A stretch of DNA of 64,000 bases from JAFARZ01 sp035651595. Lineage in GTDB: Bacteria > Actinomycetota > Actinomycetes > Streptosporangiales > Streptosporangiaceae. Numbering within the stretch: position 1 is the stretch's first letter; every line of letters starts with the position of its first letter. The translations under genes were made by a program, and so were the position numbers. The notes under the pieces were generated by a model that was given only the letters and a program-made list of their open reading frames with translations, was not told the origin of the DNA and did not search any database. The stretch is taken from contig DASRFJ010000169.1 of NCBI GenBank assembly GCA_035651595.1, forward strand, positions 62,001 through 126,000. The letters are read 5' to 3'. Shown here in pieces: positions 33,933 through 41,476 of the stretch.

Positions 33933-35321
33933 CTACTGGATCCCCGCGGCCTGGTCCTGCTTGAACAAGTCCACCGGGACAGCGGCGGCGAGCGCACCGT
34001 AGCCTGCGGGGGTCATGTGCAGGTGGTCACCGACGTCGAATGCCGGATTGATCTGCCGGGGGTTAGCCGGGTCGCGAACAGCCGCGTCGAAATCGAGGAC
34101 CGCATCGAAGGCGCGGCTGGTGCGAATCCATGTATTGACCGTCTGGCGGGCCGCCTCGCGGAATCCGGTTGGGTCGTCGTATCCAGCGTTACCTCCGAAT
34201 GGGGTAATCGTCGCGCCGTAAACCTTGATGCCGGCTGCGTGAGCCCTGGTGATGATCTGCTGGAGGGCGGCTATCAGGTCGGCCGCGACCTTCTGCTGGT
34301 CCGCTTGCGTGGCGTTGGCGGTGCCGATGTCATTGACGCCTTCATAGACGATCAGCCACTTGACACCGCTCTGCGAGAGCACGTCACGGTCCAGGCGGGC
34401 CAGTACGTTCGGGCCGAGCCCGTCGTTCAGGATCCGGTTACCGCCCAGCCCTTGGTTCAAGACCGTGATGTCAGAGGTGGATCGGCTTGCCTGCAGCCGG
34501 TTGAAGAGCTGATCGGTCCACTTGTCGTCGCCGTTGGTTGTGGAGCCCCGGCCGTCGGTCAACGAGTCGCCAACCACATCGATGGCCGCGGTCTGGGCAG
34601 GTTCCCACGCCTCGAGGCCGCTGAGGAAATACCAGTGCGCGACGGAGGCCGCCCCGGGCAGGGCCGCGTCGGTGACGTGGTTCCCGGCCATCATGTAGGT
34701 GGTCGTCCGGGAGCCGGGGTGGGATGTGATGGAGCTTGAGGCCTGCCCGGCGGACAGGTAGATGGTCACTGTCAGGTTGGAGTTCGTGGCCACCGGGAAA
34801 TCCAGCGGGTCGGAGATCATGTTGGCGCCGACGGGGATGTCAATGGCGGTCCGGCGATCGAAGGTGACGGTCTGGGAACTGCCTGGCACGATCGCGCTCA
34901 TCCCGGCCGCCCCGCCGGCCGGCCGGGCCACGGAGACGTTGGTGATGGGCAGGTCGGCTCCGCCGTAGGCGTTGTCGAAGCGCAGCCGGATGAACCGCCC
35001 GCCGACCGTCACGTGAATCGACATGCGCACGGTACTGTCGGCGAAGACCAGATTGCCGTTGGTGAATGGTGCCGGGGGCATGTTGGATGGCTCTGTCAGC
35101 TGCGGCGCGGCCGCCCAGATGCCTACCCAGTGCCCGAAAGCGCCAGCCCCAGGGATGTCCCCCTTCGCCAGGACGGCCGACGACCCGGTATCTGGCAGGC
35201 CGGCGGACTTGCCGGCGGCCCCGGTCGAGAACAGGGCCGTGATGACGAGCGCCGGAACGGCTGCCGCCGCGCTTAGCCGGAGAGCCTGCGATTTTGCTAC
35301 GGATCGCAGTGGTACGCGCAT
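33933..35321 (-). CDS. secreted SGNH/GDSL hydrolase
   Basis: 462 aa. An N-terminal Sec signal is visible (basic start, then LRLSAAAAVPALVITALFSTGAAG). SGNH blocks: nucleophile IDVVGDSLTDGRGS, oxyanion glycine in NQGLGGNRILNDG, asparagine in YEGVNDIG, and the Asp-His pair in VGDHLHMTPAGYGALA. Relatives include carbohydrate esterases acting on xylan. The ATG at 35321 overlaps the GH115 stop by one base (TGATG), so the two are co-translated. The pairing suggests removal of acetyl or aryl decorations while GH115 removes glucuronic acid. Confidence 0.9.
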   Translation of the reverse strand: MRVPLRSVAKSQALRLSAAAAVPALVITALFSTGAAGKSAGLPDTGSSAVLAKGDIPGAGAFGHWVGIWAAAPQLTEPSNMPPAPFTNGNLVFADSTVRMSIHVTVGGRFIRLRFDNAYGGADLPITNVSVARPAGGAAGMSAIVPGSSQTVTFDRRTAIDIPVGANMISDPLDFPVATNSNLTVTIYLSAGQASSSITSHPGSRTTTYMMAGNHVTDAALPGAASVAHWYFLSGLEAWEPAQTAAIDVVGDSLTDGRGSTTNGDDKWTDQLFNRLQASRSTSDITVLNQGLGGNRILNDGLGPNVLARLDRDVLSQSGVKWLIVYEGVNDIGTANATQADQQKVAADLIAALQQIITRAHAAGIKVYGATITPFGGNAGYDDPTGFREAARQTVNTWIRTSRAFDAVLDFDAAVRDPANPRQINPAFDVGDHLHMTPAGYGALAAAVPVDLFKQDQAAGIQ

Positions 35322-38300
35322 CAGGACCTCCCGCGTCCGAAGGACATGCTTTCCGGCGGCCCGAGATAGCTGGGCTTGAGCCCACCGGTGTCGACCACGA
35401 GCTTCTGCAGGATCACCGTCGTATCGACCATCCAGAATCTGAGGGTGTGAGACCCCGGAGTGCTGATGGTATGGGTGGTGGACGTGAGGTTTACGTTGTC
35501 CGAAGTGATCCGTTCCCATTGCCGGTTCATCGTCGCGTCGCTGGCCCCGCTCACCGTCGTGATGTTGACGGTCTGCGGCGGGCCATCGTCGATGGAGACG
35601 GCGTACTTCAGCCCATCAGTCGGGAAGACGTTGGCTCTGGGCGACACGTACGCCCACACCGTCACCTGGCCAGTGGTGAACAATGTCATGGCGTATTCCA
35701 GCCGAGGGCTGGCCCCGCCCGGCGTCTGGCTGGGCGCGGTGACCGGGGACGGCGCCACCCCGTCACCGGTCCGGCCGAGGTCGGGTATCACCTGCCAGGA
35801 CACGGCCCCGGAGCCGACGGCGTTGCTGAAGTGGGCTGCCTCCATCGAGACGTACCCGTTTGCCTCGATGAAGCCAGCCAGGCTGCCCTTCGGCACGGCC
35901 GGGTTGTCGACGGGGGCCTGTACCTGCACGCTGGTCCCGCCTGGCCCGTTGATGGTGATCGGCACCTGGGTGGTACCGGACGGTGCCCTGGACCAGTCGA
36001 CGCTCATGGTGACGCGCACCTGCGTTGTCACCGTGCCGCGGCTCGGCTCGGCCCGCAGCCAGGCGGCACCCGACTTGATCTGGAAGTCGAACGGAGCCTG
36101 GCCGCGGTTGAAGAGGTCGATGAACGGCGCGGGCTGGCTCTGGAACGGACTGAGGGCCGGCAGGACCGGTTGCGTCGGCTCGCCCGGCCACGCCTTGGCG
36201 GAGCCGTCGATGGCGACACCCATCGACGCCCCGGCCGGCAGCGTGATCCGCCGCACCGCGGGGAAGATGACATCCGGGATGGCGACGTTGTTGATCTGCG
36301 GCTGCTGCCATGGCGCATCCGTGCCGTACCGCGCTACGTCGCCGTAGTCGATGTGCGGCTGGAGCTGGAAGTCCTTCCACTTGCCGCCCGCGATGCTCGT
36401 GTTGAACCTGGTCATCAGTGCCTGGTCCGCGGCGAACGTGGCCTCGGCCGTCGCGGCGAGGTCGTTGGTGGCGGCGCGGCCCTGCACGGCGTACAAGATG
36501 TTGGTGAACTCGGCCCGGCGGAACGCGTACAGGTTCGCGGTCGCCTTGACCTGGTATGCCACGAGCTCGTAGTAGGCGTCCTGTGCGGCCGCGGGAAGCG
36601 CGCGGCCGATTTGCTCGGCCTGCGCCGCGAGCTCCTGCCATTCGGCGGTGACCCGGTCCAGTTCCTGGTAGTCGGTAAGGCTGAACGGGGTGTCCTGGTC
36701 GTTGTAGATGACCGCGCTCGAGTCGGTGGAAAGGTCCTTAGCGGGGTCGAGGGTGATGTGCCGGTTCAGCAGCTCCGGCTTACGGCGCGCCTGAAGCCTG
36801 CCATAGGTGTGCAGCAGCGCCGCCATGCGCTTCGCGATCCGCGGCCCGAAGCTCTGCGCGACGTAGGCTTCCTCCCATTCGCCGAGGTTGTCAGCGGTAT
36901 GGCGGGCCGGGTTCCACGCGAAGTCGAGGAAGAACTGCAGCGGCAGCTCGTTGCCCTTCATGTCGCCGACGTTGGCCACCCACAGCTTCTGGTCGCCGTA
37001 GCTGACGGCCATGTGCAGCTGCTGCCACGTGTTGGCGATGTTGGCGGTGTCCACCCACTTGTAGTCCCGCCCGCCACCCACGTAGTCGAAGTGGTAGTAC
37101 AGCCCGTACCCGCCGGGATGCGGCGGCTGGCTCGGGTCCGGCACCCTGCGGATGTTGCCCCAGTTGTCGTCGGTGAACACGACGATCACGTCGTCCGGCG
37201 GACGCAAGCCCTCGTCCCAGTAGCGCTGGACCTCCTTGTACATCGTCCAGACCTGGGGGATGGTGGTCAGGTCCTTGGCGGTGACGTCGGACAGGATCTG
37301 CCGCTCGGCCGCGATGATGGACTTCATCAGGTCGATGCCGTTGCCGTCCGGCAGGGCGGTGTCGCCGTTGCCGCGCATGCCGAGGGTCACCACGCCCTCG
37401 ATGTTCTGGTCCACCATCCGCTGGATGCCGAACGTCCAGTACTTCTTGAGGGCGTCGGAGTTGAACCGGAAGCTCCACTCGCCGGTGCCGCCGTACGGGT
37501 CGCTCCCTGGCGTGATGATGTTCCCGTTTGCGTCCCGGACGGCCGGCTTGGCAAACCGGTTCCACTCCTCGATGCCGCGCAGCATCGGCGCCTCGTGCGA
37601 GGTCCCCATCACGACGCCGTAGGCGGTGGCAGTCGCGTGGTTCTGCGGGTCATCGAGGGCGAACGCCCTGCCCCAGACCGCCGGCCACAGGTAGTTCGCC
37701 TTGAGCCGGAGCATCAGCTCGAAGACCTTCGCGTACAACTTGCTGTTGAAACCGCCAGGCAATCCGGGGAACAGGCCGGGACCGAAGAATTCCGGTCCCC
37801 AGGTGCCGATGTTGGGGTTCTCGTCATTGATGAAGAAGCCCCGGAATTTCACGACCGGCGTGCCCTGTGTGTGGCGTCCGGGCAGCACGAACAGCTCGTC
37901 GGAATGGGCCGGTGGTACGTCATCCCACCAGTACCACGGGGATACACCAATGCCCTTGGAGACGTCGTACGCGCCGAAAATGGTTCCGCGCTGGTCGCTG
38001 CCGGCGATCACGAACGCGCGCCGGACATCGGGCAGCGGGTTGTCCACGACCTGCTCGAGGGAGGTCTCCCATTGTCCGGCTATCCCCGTGACGTCCAGCT
38101 TGCCGGCGGAAACCATCTGGTCGATGAGCGGGCTCTTGCCGATGGTGCCGATCAGCACGATCTCGCCGCCCGCGGGCACCTGGTCGACCGAGACGGCAGG
38201 CTTGATGCCGGTCACCGCCGCGATGTCGGTTTGCAGGTCGGTTACGACCCGGACAACGCCCGGGTAATCGCTTCCGCTGACGACGAGCGGCGCGGCCTTC

Positions 38301-38524
38301 CCGCCCGCGACCAGTGCGAAGCGCCCTGGGCCGGGCTCGGCAGCCAGATACGCTCCGTCTTGGCTGGCGTCGTCTTGGCTGGCCTCGCCGGCGAAAGCTG
38401 TTCCGCCGAAGACCGACGCCACGCCGGTTCCCGCGCCTGCCGCGGCCATTAGCTTGAGGAAGGTCCGCCGGAAGATGTCTTGCCCAGATCGGCCTTCTGG
38501 GCTGGTGGAAGGTGTTTCGGCCAT
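35321..38524 (-). CDS. glycoside hydrolase family 115 (alpha-glucuronidase type), Tat-secreted
   Basis: 1067 aa. The N-terminus has a twin-arginine signal (FRRTFLKLMAAAGAGTG). The GH115 body shows IVLIGTIGKSPLID, RRAFVIAGSDQRGTIFGAYDVSKGIGVSPWYWWDDVPP, FRGFFINDENPNIGTWGPE, KANYLWPAVWGRAFALDDP and VVMGTSHEAPMLRG. Length is within the family range. GH115 enzymes remove (4-O-methyl)glucuronic acid from xylan side chains. It is first in an operon with an SGNH esterase. Two CGAAA...TTTCG palindromes upstream suggest sugar-dependent control. Confidence 0.93.
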   Translation of the reverse strand: MAETPSTSPEGRSGQDIFRRTFLKLMAAAGAGTGVASVFGGTAFAGEASQDDASQDGAYLAAEPGPGRFALVAGGKAAPLVVSGSDYPGVVRVVTDLQTDIAAVTGIKPAVSVDQVPAGGEIVLIGTIGKSPLIDQMVSAGKLDVTGIAGQWETSLEQVVDNPLPDVRRAFVIAGSDQRGTIFGAYDVSKGIGVSPWYWWDDVPPAHSDELFVLPGRHTQGTPVVKFRGFFINDENPNIGTWGPEFFGPGLFPGLPGGFNSKLYAKVFELMLRLKANYLWPAVWGRAFALDDPQNHATATAYGVVMGTSHEAPMLRGIEEWNRFAKPAVRDANGNIITPGSDPYGGTGEWSFRFNSDALKKYWTFGIQRMVDQNIEGVVTLGMRGNGDTALPDGNGIDLMKSIIAAERQILSDVTAKDLTTIPQVWTMYKEVQRYWDEGLRPPDDVIVVFTDDNWGNIRRVPDPSQPPHPGGYGLYYHFDYVGGGRDYKWVDTANIANTWQQLHMAVSYGDQKLWVANVGDMKGNELPLQFFLDFAWNPARHTADNLGEWEEAYVAQSFGPRIAKRMAALLHTYGRLQARRKPELLNRHITLDPAKDLSTDSSAVIYNDQDTPFSLTDYQELDRVTAEWQELAAQAEQIGRALPAAAQDAYYELVAYQVKATANLYAFRRAEFTNILYAVQGRAATNDLAATAEATFAADQALMTRFNTSIAGGKWKDFQLQPHIDYGDVARYGTDAPWQQPQINNVAIPDVIFPAVRRITLPAGASMGVAIDGSAKAWPGEPTQPVLPALSPFQSQPAPFIDLFNRGQAPFDFQIKSGAAWLRAEPSRGTVTTQVRVTMSVDWSRAPSGTTQVPITINGPGGTSVQVQAPVDNPAVPKGSLAGFIEANGYVSMEAAHFSNAVGSGAVSWQVIPDLGRTGDGVAPSPVTAPSQTPGGASPRLEYAMTLFTTGQVTVWAYVSPRANVFPTDGLKYAVSIDDGPPQTVNITTVSGASDATMNRQWERITSDNVNLTSTTHTISTPGSHTLRFWMVDTTVILQKLVVDTGGLKPSYLGPPESMSFGRGRS

Positions 38525-38565
38525 GGTGATCTCCGTAGGAATTCGAGCTATTCAGACGCATGCTG

Positions 38566-38579
38566 TCGAAATATTTCGA
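38566..38579. promoter_or_regulatory. 14-bp palindrome TCGAAATATTTCGA upstream of GH115
   Basis: Perfectly self-complementary, 42 nt before the GH115 ATG. It resembles the GAAA...TTTC operators reported for xylanolytic LacI-type repressors in actinomycetes (from memory). No regulator gene is adjacent. Confidence 0.55.
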
Positions 38580-38640
38580 ACCTTGTTGGAAGTACTGGCA
38601 CCGTAACTCCTCCGGAATGCGCCCGACAACCCCGAAACGT

Positions 38641-38659
38641 TGCCGAAAGTGTTTCGGCA
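38641..38659. promoter_or_regulatory. palindrome TGCCGAAA-GTG-TTTCGGCA
   Basis: Perfect 8-bp arms with a 3-nt centre, 117 nt before the GH115 ATG. It shares the CGAAA/TTTCG core with the palindrome at 38566, about 78 bp away, so both could be bound by one repressor. Confidence 0.55.
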
Positions 38660-38699
38660 CATCCCAGCCCGGCGACCCAGCAGAGCATCTGGTTGTCGA

Positions 38700-38953
38700 G
38701 TTCTGGGTCGCCGGGGCCGTCCACCGTGCGGTGAGTTCGGCCGCGCCGTCGCCGGCCAGCTGGGGGAGGGCGGTGAGGTGCCCGGCCGAGAGCAGGAGGA
38801 TGGCGCTGTGGTGTGCTGGTGCAAGACGATGCCGGTCCAGTGGTTCATGATGACGGGCGCGTCGCGGGCGGGATCGGCGGACTCGGCGATGCGAACCCAG
38901 CTGGTGAACCACGCGTTGACCCATTTGCCGGTTTCGGCGTAGCTGTTCACCAA
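38700..38953 (-). pseudogene. frameshifted remnant of an unidentified gene
   Basis: On the minus strand one frame reads VNSYAETGKWVNAWFTSWVR then IAESADPARDAPVIMNHWTG, and stops making protein-like sense after IVLHQH. A neighbouring frame continues with HSAILLLSAGHLTALPQLAG then DGAAELTARW. Together they look like one reading broken by a shift near 38815. I do not know the family. It may once have been the gene upstream of GH115. Confidence 0.35.
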
Positions 38954-38989
38954 GCGTAGAGATAAAATATCGAATTAGTAAACGATCTC

Positions 38990-39008
38990 TATACCCTCTA
39001 GGGGTATA
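38990..39008. promoter_or_regulatory. CsoR-like palindrome TATACCC-N5-GGGTATA
   Basis: Perfect 7-bp arms around TCTAG in an unusually AT-rich stretch (38955-39070). The TACCC/GGGTA pair with this spacing is the hallmark of CsoR/CstR-family operators (copper or persulfide sensing). No csoR, copper-transport or sulfide gene is next to it. Confidence 0.5.
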
Positions 39009-39055
39009 TAGTTCATGATCGCGAATGGTTTTACGGCCTATAGCACGTACAACCC

Positions 39056-39069
39056 TTCATGATCATGAA
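39056..39069. promoter_or_regulatory. 14-bp palindrome TTCATGATCATGAA
   Basis: Perfect palindrome. A related half-degenerate copy (TTCATGATCGCGAA) lies 44 bp earlier at 39012-39025. Both sit just after the CsoR-like site and before no recognisable gene. Confidence 0.45.
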
Positions 39070-39239
39070 ACAAGCCACGCGAACCGGCGGAACGCAGGCC
39101 CACATAGCAGGACAAACCAGACCGCATACCCCCCCTGTATTGATGGCCGCCCCTCGACGCCTCGCTCCGGACGATCCGCACAACGCGCGCACCGCCGAAC
39201 CAGCACCGAAAACACGCCTATGACGCCTGATGAACAGCT
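39070..39239. other. non-coding stretch in decayed region
   Basis: No gene supported. Small open frames here lack ribosome-binding sites and resemble no family. Confidence 0.4.
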
Positions 39240-39358
39240 ACGTTTCGGCGAGCTGGTCCCGCAGGGAGGGTAGTTCGCTGCCTCGATCATGATCGCGTAC
39301 CGGGCCATGGCCAGGTTCCGGTTCGGGCCGGTGCTGTCCTGGGCGAACCGGGCCAGCG
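39240..39358 (-). pseudogene. TetR-type regulator remnant (C-terminal patch)
   Basis: Minus frame: ALARFAQDSTGPNRNLAMAR then YAIMIEAANYPP. After a one-base shift it continues LRDQLAET and a stop. The sequence ARYAIMIEAANYPPLRDQLAE resembles the helix of TetR C-terminal domains (ARYxLxLEAxxxPELRxxLA). The HTH is not present. Confidence 0.35.
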
Positions 39359-39359
39359 C

Positions 39360-39520
39360 CTACGGACCGGCGATGGCCGTCCGATGACCTTCGGCACCCC
39401 CACTGGGCTCGCCGTCCGATGTCAGTTCGCTGAACATGTCATGGCCGCTGACCGTGGTGCCAGGGATGTCCTGGCGCACGTCCCAGTGCTCGACGATCTG
39501 CCCGTCCTTGACCGGTGCCG
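39360..39520 (-). pseudogene. SnoaL-like gene remnant (C-terminal part)
   Basis: Minus frame contains VKDGQIVEHWDVRQDIPGTT then VSGHDMFSEL, nearly the same motif as the intact SnoaL-like gene at 27109 (DGRIVEHWDVVQEVPDNSAN). The N-terminal part is missing upstream, where the frame turns into Arg/Pro-rich noise. Confidence 0.55.
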
Positions 39521-39735
39521 CCGGCCTTGCGGATGCTCGCGATCTTGACCCGCGCCGGTCACCATGCCGCGGTGACGGTGTCGGGCGTCCACGGGATCGG
39601 CGCGTAGCCGCCTGCGCGCGCGGGCGGACGGCGAGCCGGAGGCAGGTGCCGGCGTGTATCTGGTCCAAGATGGCGGTCGAGGGGGTGTGCCGGCCGCCTT
39701 CCTTGGAAGATCTCCTCTCCGCGAGCGAACGGAGG

Positions 39736-40842
39736 TCAGCGTTGCAAGATCGCGACGCGGCCCAGGTCGCCAGAGGCCCAGCAGGAGCCGTCGGGAGCGC
39801 AGGTGACGGTGTCGAACTGGCCGGTGTCGAAGGTGTGCCAGTGCAGGCCGCCGTCGTAGGACACATCCGAGCCGGTCAGCCCCACCGCGAGGACGGTGGC
39901 GGGGGTGCGCGGGACCCAGGTGATGCCGGACCGGTAGCCCGCTGGCCCGGACGGTGCGGACACCCACGGCCCGCCAAGGAAGGACACGGCGGCAACATTG
40001 ACGGCTGCGGCGGGGGCGCTGAAGTCGCCGCCGACCGCGACACCGGCCACCGGTGTGCGGAACGCCAGCGCGAACACCCCGGCGGTGGGTCCGGTCACGA
40101 TCGGGGTCGTCGCGACCTGCCAGGTGTAGCCGCCATCCCGGGAGGTGAACACGCGCGCGGCTGTGCTTCCCCCGCTGCCGAACCAGGCCTGCTGCCCAGC
40201 GGTGGTCAGGCATTCGCCACCGGCGGCGAACCCGGCCTCGCCAGGCAGCGCCGCGGGCATCCCGTCGTCTGGCAGCACGGTCCAGGTGCGCCCCCCGTCG
40301 CGGGTAGACAAGATCCGGAACTTGCCGTCCACCGGGTCGCTGAGCACCAGGCCATGCCGGGGGTTGAAGAATGCCATGCAGTCGAAGAACGCCTGCGGGT
40401 TGGTGTTCTGGTACGCCAGGCTCCAGGTGCGGCCGCCGTCGTCGGTGACATACAGCCGGGAGTCCGTGCCGGTCCCGGCCGCCATCGCTACCGCCCGGGT
40501 GGCGCTGAAGGCGGCGATGTCGCGGAACTGCAAGCCCGCCGCTCCCGCAGGGGAGGCGTTGATCCAGCTCTGGCCGCCGTCAACTGTTCGCAAGACCACC
40601 CCGTTATAGCCTCCTAGCCACGCCACCTTCCGGCTTACGACGGCCAGGCCCCGGAAATGCGTCTGGGTGCCGGTATCGACCTGCTTCCAGGAGAACTGTT
40701 GCGCGGCCGGATGAAGGGCGACGCGCGCTGACCGGACGCTGGCATCGGCGGAGGGGATCACCACCACCGCCGACAAGCCCGCCACAGCGGCGCACATGGC
40801 CACCACGCGTACAAAGCAAGCAAGACCACGATGCGACGTCAT
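39736..40842 (-). CDS. secreted BNR/WD40-like repeat protein
   Basis: 368 aa with a signal peptide (FVRVVAMCAAVAGLSAVVVIPSADA). The mature part has Asp-box (BNR) repeats: TVDGGQSWINAS, TDDGGRTWSLAY, TRDGGRTWTVLP, SRDGGYTWQVAT and YDGGLHWHTF, forming a beta-propeller like photosynthesis-assembly or sialidase-type proteins. The catalytic residues of sialidases are not evident. It begins 80 nt after the S26 peptidase stop on the same strand and could be the last gene of the cysteine-rich-peptide operon, but the gap leaves this open. The start at 40842 is chosen because the signal peptide begins there. Confidence 0.82.
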   Translation of the reverse strand: MTSHRGLACFVRVVAMCAAVAGLSAVVVIPSADASVRSARVALHPAAQQFSWKQVDTGTQTHFRGLAVVSRKVAWLGGYNGVVLRTVDGGQSWINASPAGAAGLQFRDIAAFSATRAVAMAAGTGTDSRLYVTDDGGRTWSLAYQNTNPQAFFDCMAFFNPRHGLVLSDPVDGKFRILSTRDGGRTWTVLPDDGMPAALPGEAGFAAGGECLTTAGQQAWFGSGGSTAARVFTSRDGGYTWQVATTPIVTGPTAGVFALAFRTPVAGVAVGGDFSAPAAAVNVAAVSFLGGPWVSAPSGPAGYRSGITWVPRTPATVLAVGLTGSDVSYDGGLHWHTFDTGQFDTVTCAPDGSCWASGDLGRVAILQR

Positions 40843-40922
40843 GATTGAGACGCTAACCCCAGCAGCCCCCAGCGGACCAGTAAACAGCCCATCTAGCGGT
40901 CCCGATGTCACCGGGCTTGATG

Positions 40923-41420
40923 TCAGGTAGTCCGAACGACCATCGGTGCTTCCGCCGAGGATCGGTGACGCGGCAGCGAGCCGACAACGACGCCGAGCAG
41001 TCGCTCGCCGGGGACATAGCCGAGGTACCGCGAGTCCATGCTCATCGGCGGGTTGTCGCCGAGCACGATGAGCTTGCCGGCTGGCACGGCGGTCGCGTCC
41101 GCGATCGCGGCGGGCAGCCCATCCGGCAGCGGCTCGCCGGGAATCGCGGCTACCCGCTTGATCATCCACACGCGGGCCAGGTCGCGCCCAGCGGGCTTTC
41201 CGGTCCACTCACGGTCCGCGCTGGGCGTCTCGACCACGACGATCTGGCCCGTACGCACCGACCTCAGCCGGGCCCGGCGGACAAGCACCCGGTCGCCCGC
41301 CGTCAGGGCCGGCTCCATGCTCTGCCCGGTCACCGACACGATCGTGATCTGGCGGCGCGCGATCACCACGCCGGCCGCCACGAGCGCCAGCATGCCGAGA
41401 GCCGAGGCTGCCGCGCCCAT
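40923..41420 (-). CDS. S26-family signal peptidase
   Basis: 165-aa LepB-type serine/lysine peptidase with one N-terminal membrane anchor (LGMLALVAAGVVIARR). Catalytic serine in VTGQSMEPALTAGD, catalytic lysine in MIKRVAAIPGE, and box E-like LGDNPPMSMDSRYLGYV are present. It is shorter than a housekeeping signal peptidase and sits in an operon with an ABC exporter, a thioredoxin-like protein and a Cys-rich peptide, so it is a plausible dedicated leader peptidase for that peptide. Its ATG overlaps the stop of an 18-codon reading frame (TGATG). Confidence 0.88.
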   Translation of the reverse strand: MGAAASALGMLALVAAGVVIARRQITIVSVTGQSMEPALTAGDRVLVRRARLRSVRTGQIVVVETPSADREWTGKPAGRDLARVWMIKRVAAIPGEPLPDGLPAAIADATAVPAGKLIVLGDNPPMSMDSRYLGYVPGERLLGVVVGSLPRHRSSAEAPMVVRTT

Positions 41421-41476
41421 CAGCGCGCGGCCTGCCGCGACACGGACGCGAACAGGTCGATTACCAGTTCAATCAT
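41420..41476 (-). CDS. 18-aa linker reading frame between exporter and peptidase
   Basis: ATG at 41476 inside the last codons of the ABC gene, encoding MIELVIDLFASVSRQAAR, ending in TGA that shares a base with the ATG of the S26 gene. The open overlap on both sides means ribosomes could pass from the exporter to the peptidase through it. It may be only a coupling device and not a functional peptide. Confidence 0.35.
   Translation of the reverse strand: MIELVIDLFASVSRQAAR

Noticed and set aside
35294..38452. A 1052-codon plus-strand open frame antisense to GH115
   Set aside because: High GC leaves the antisense frame open. It has no ribosome-binding site or protein-like motif, while the minus strand encodes a clear GH115 enzyme.
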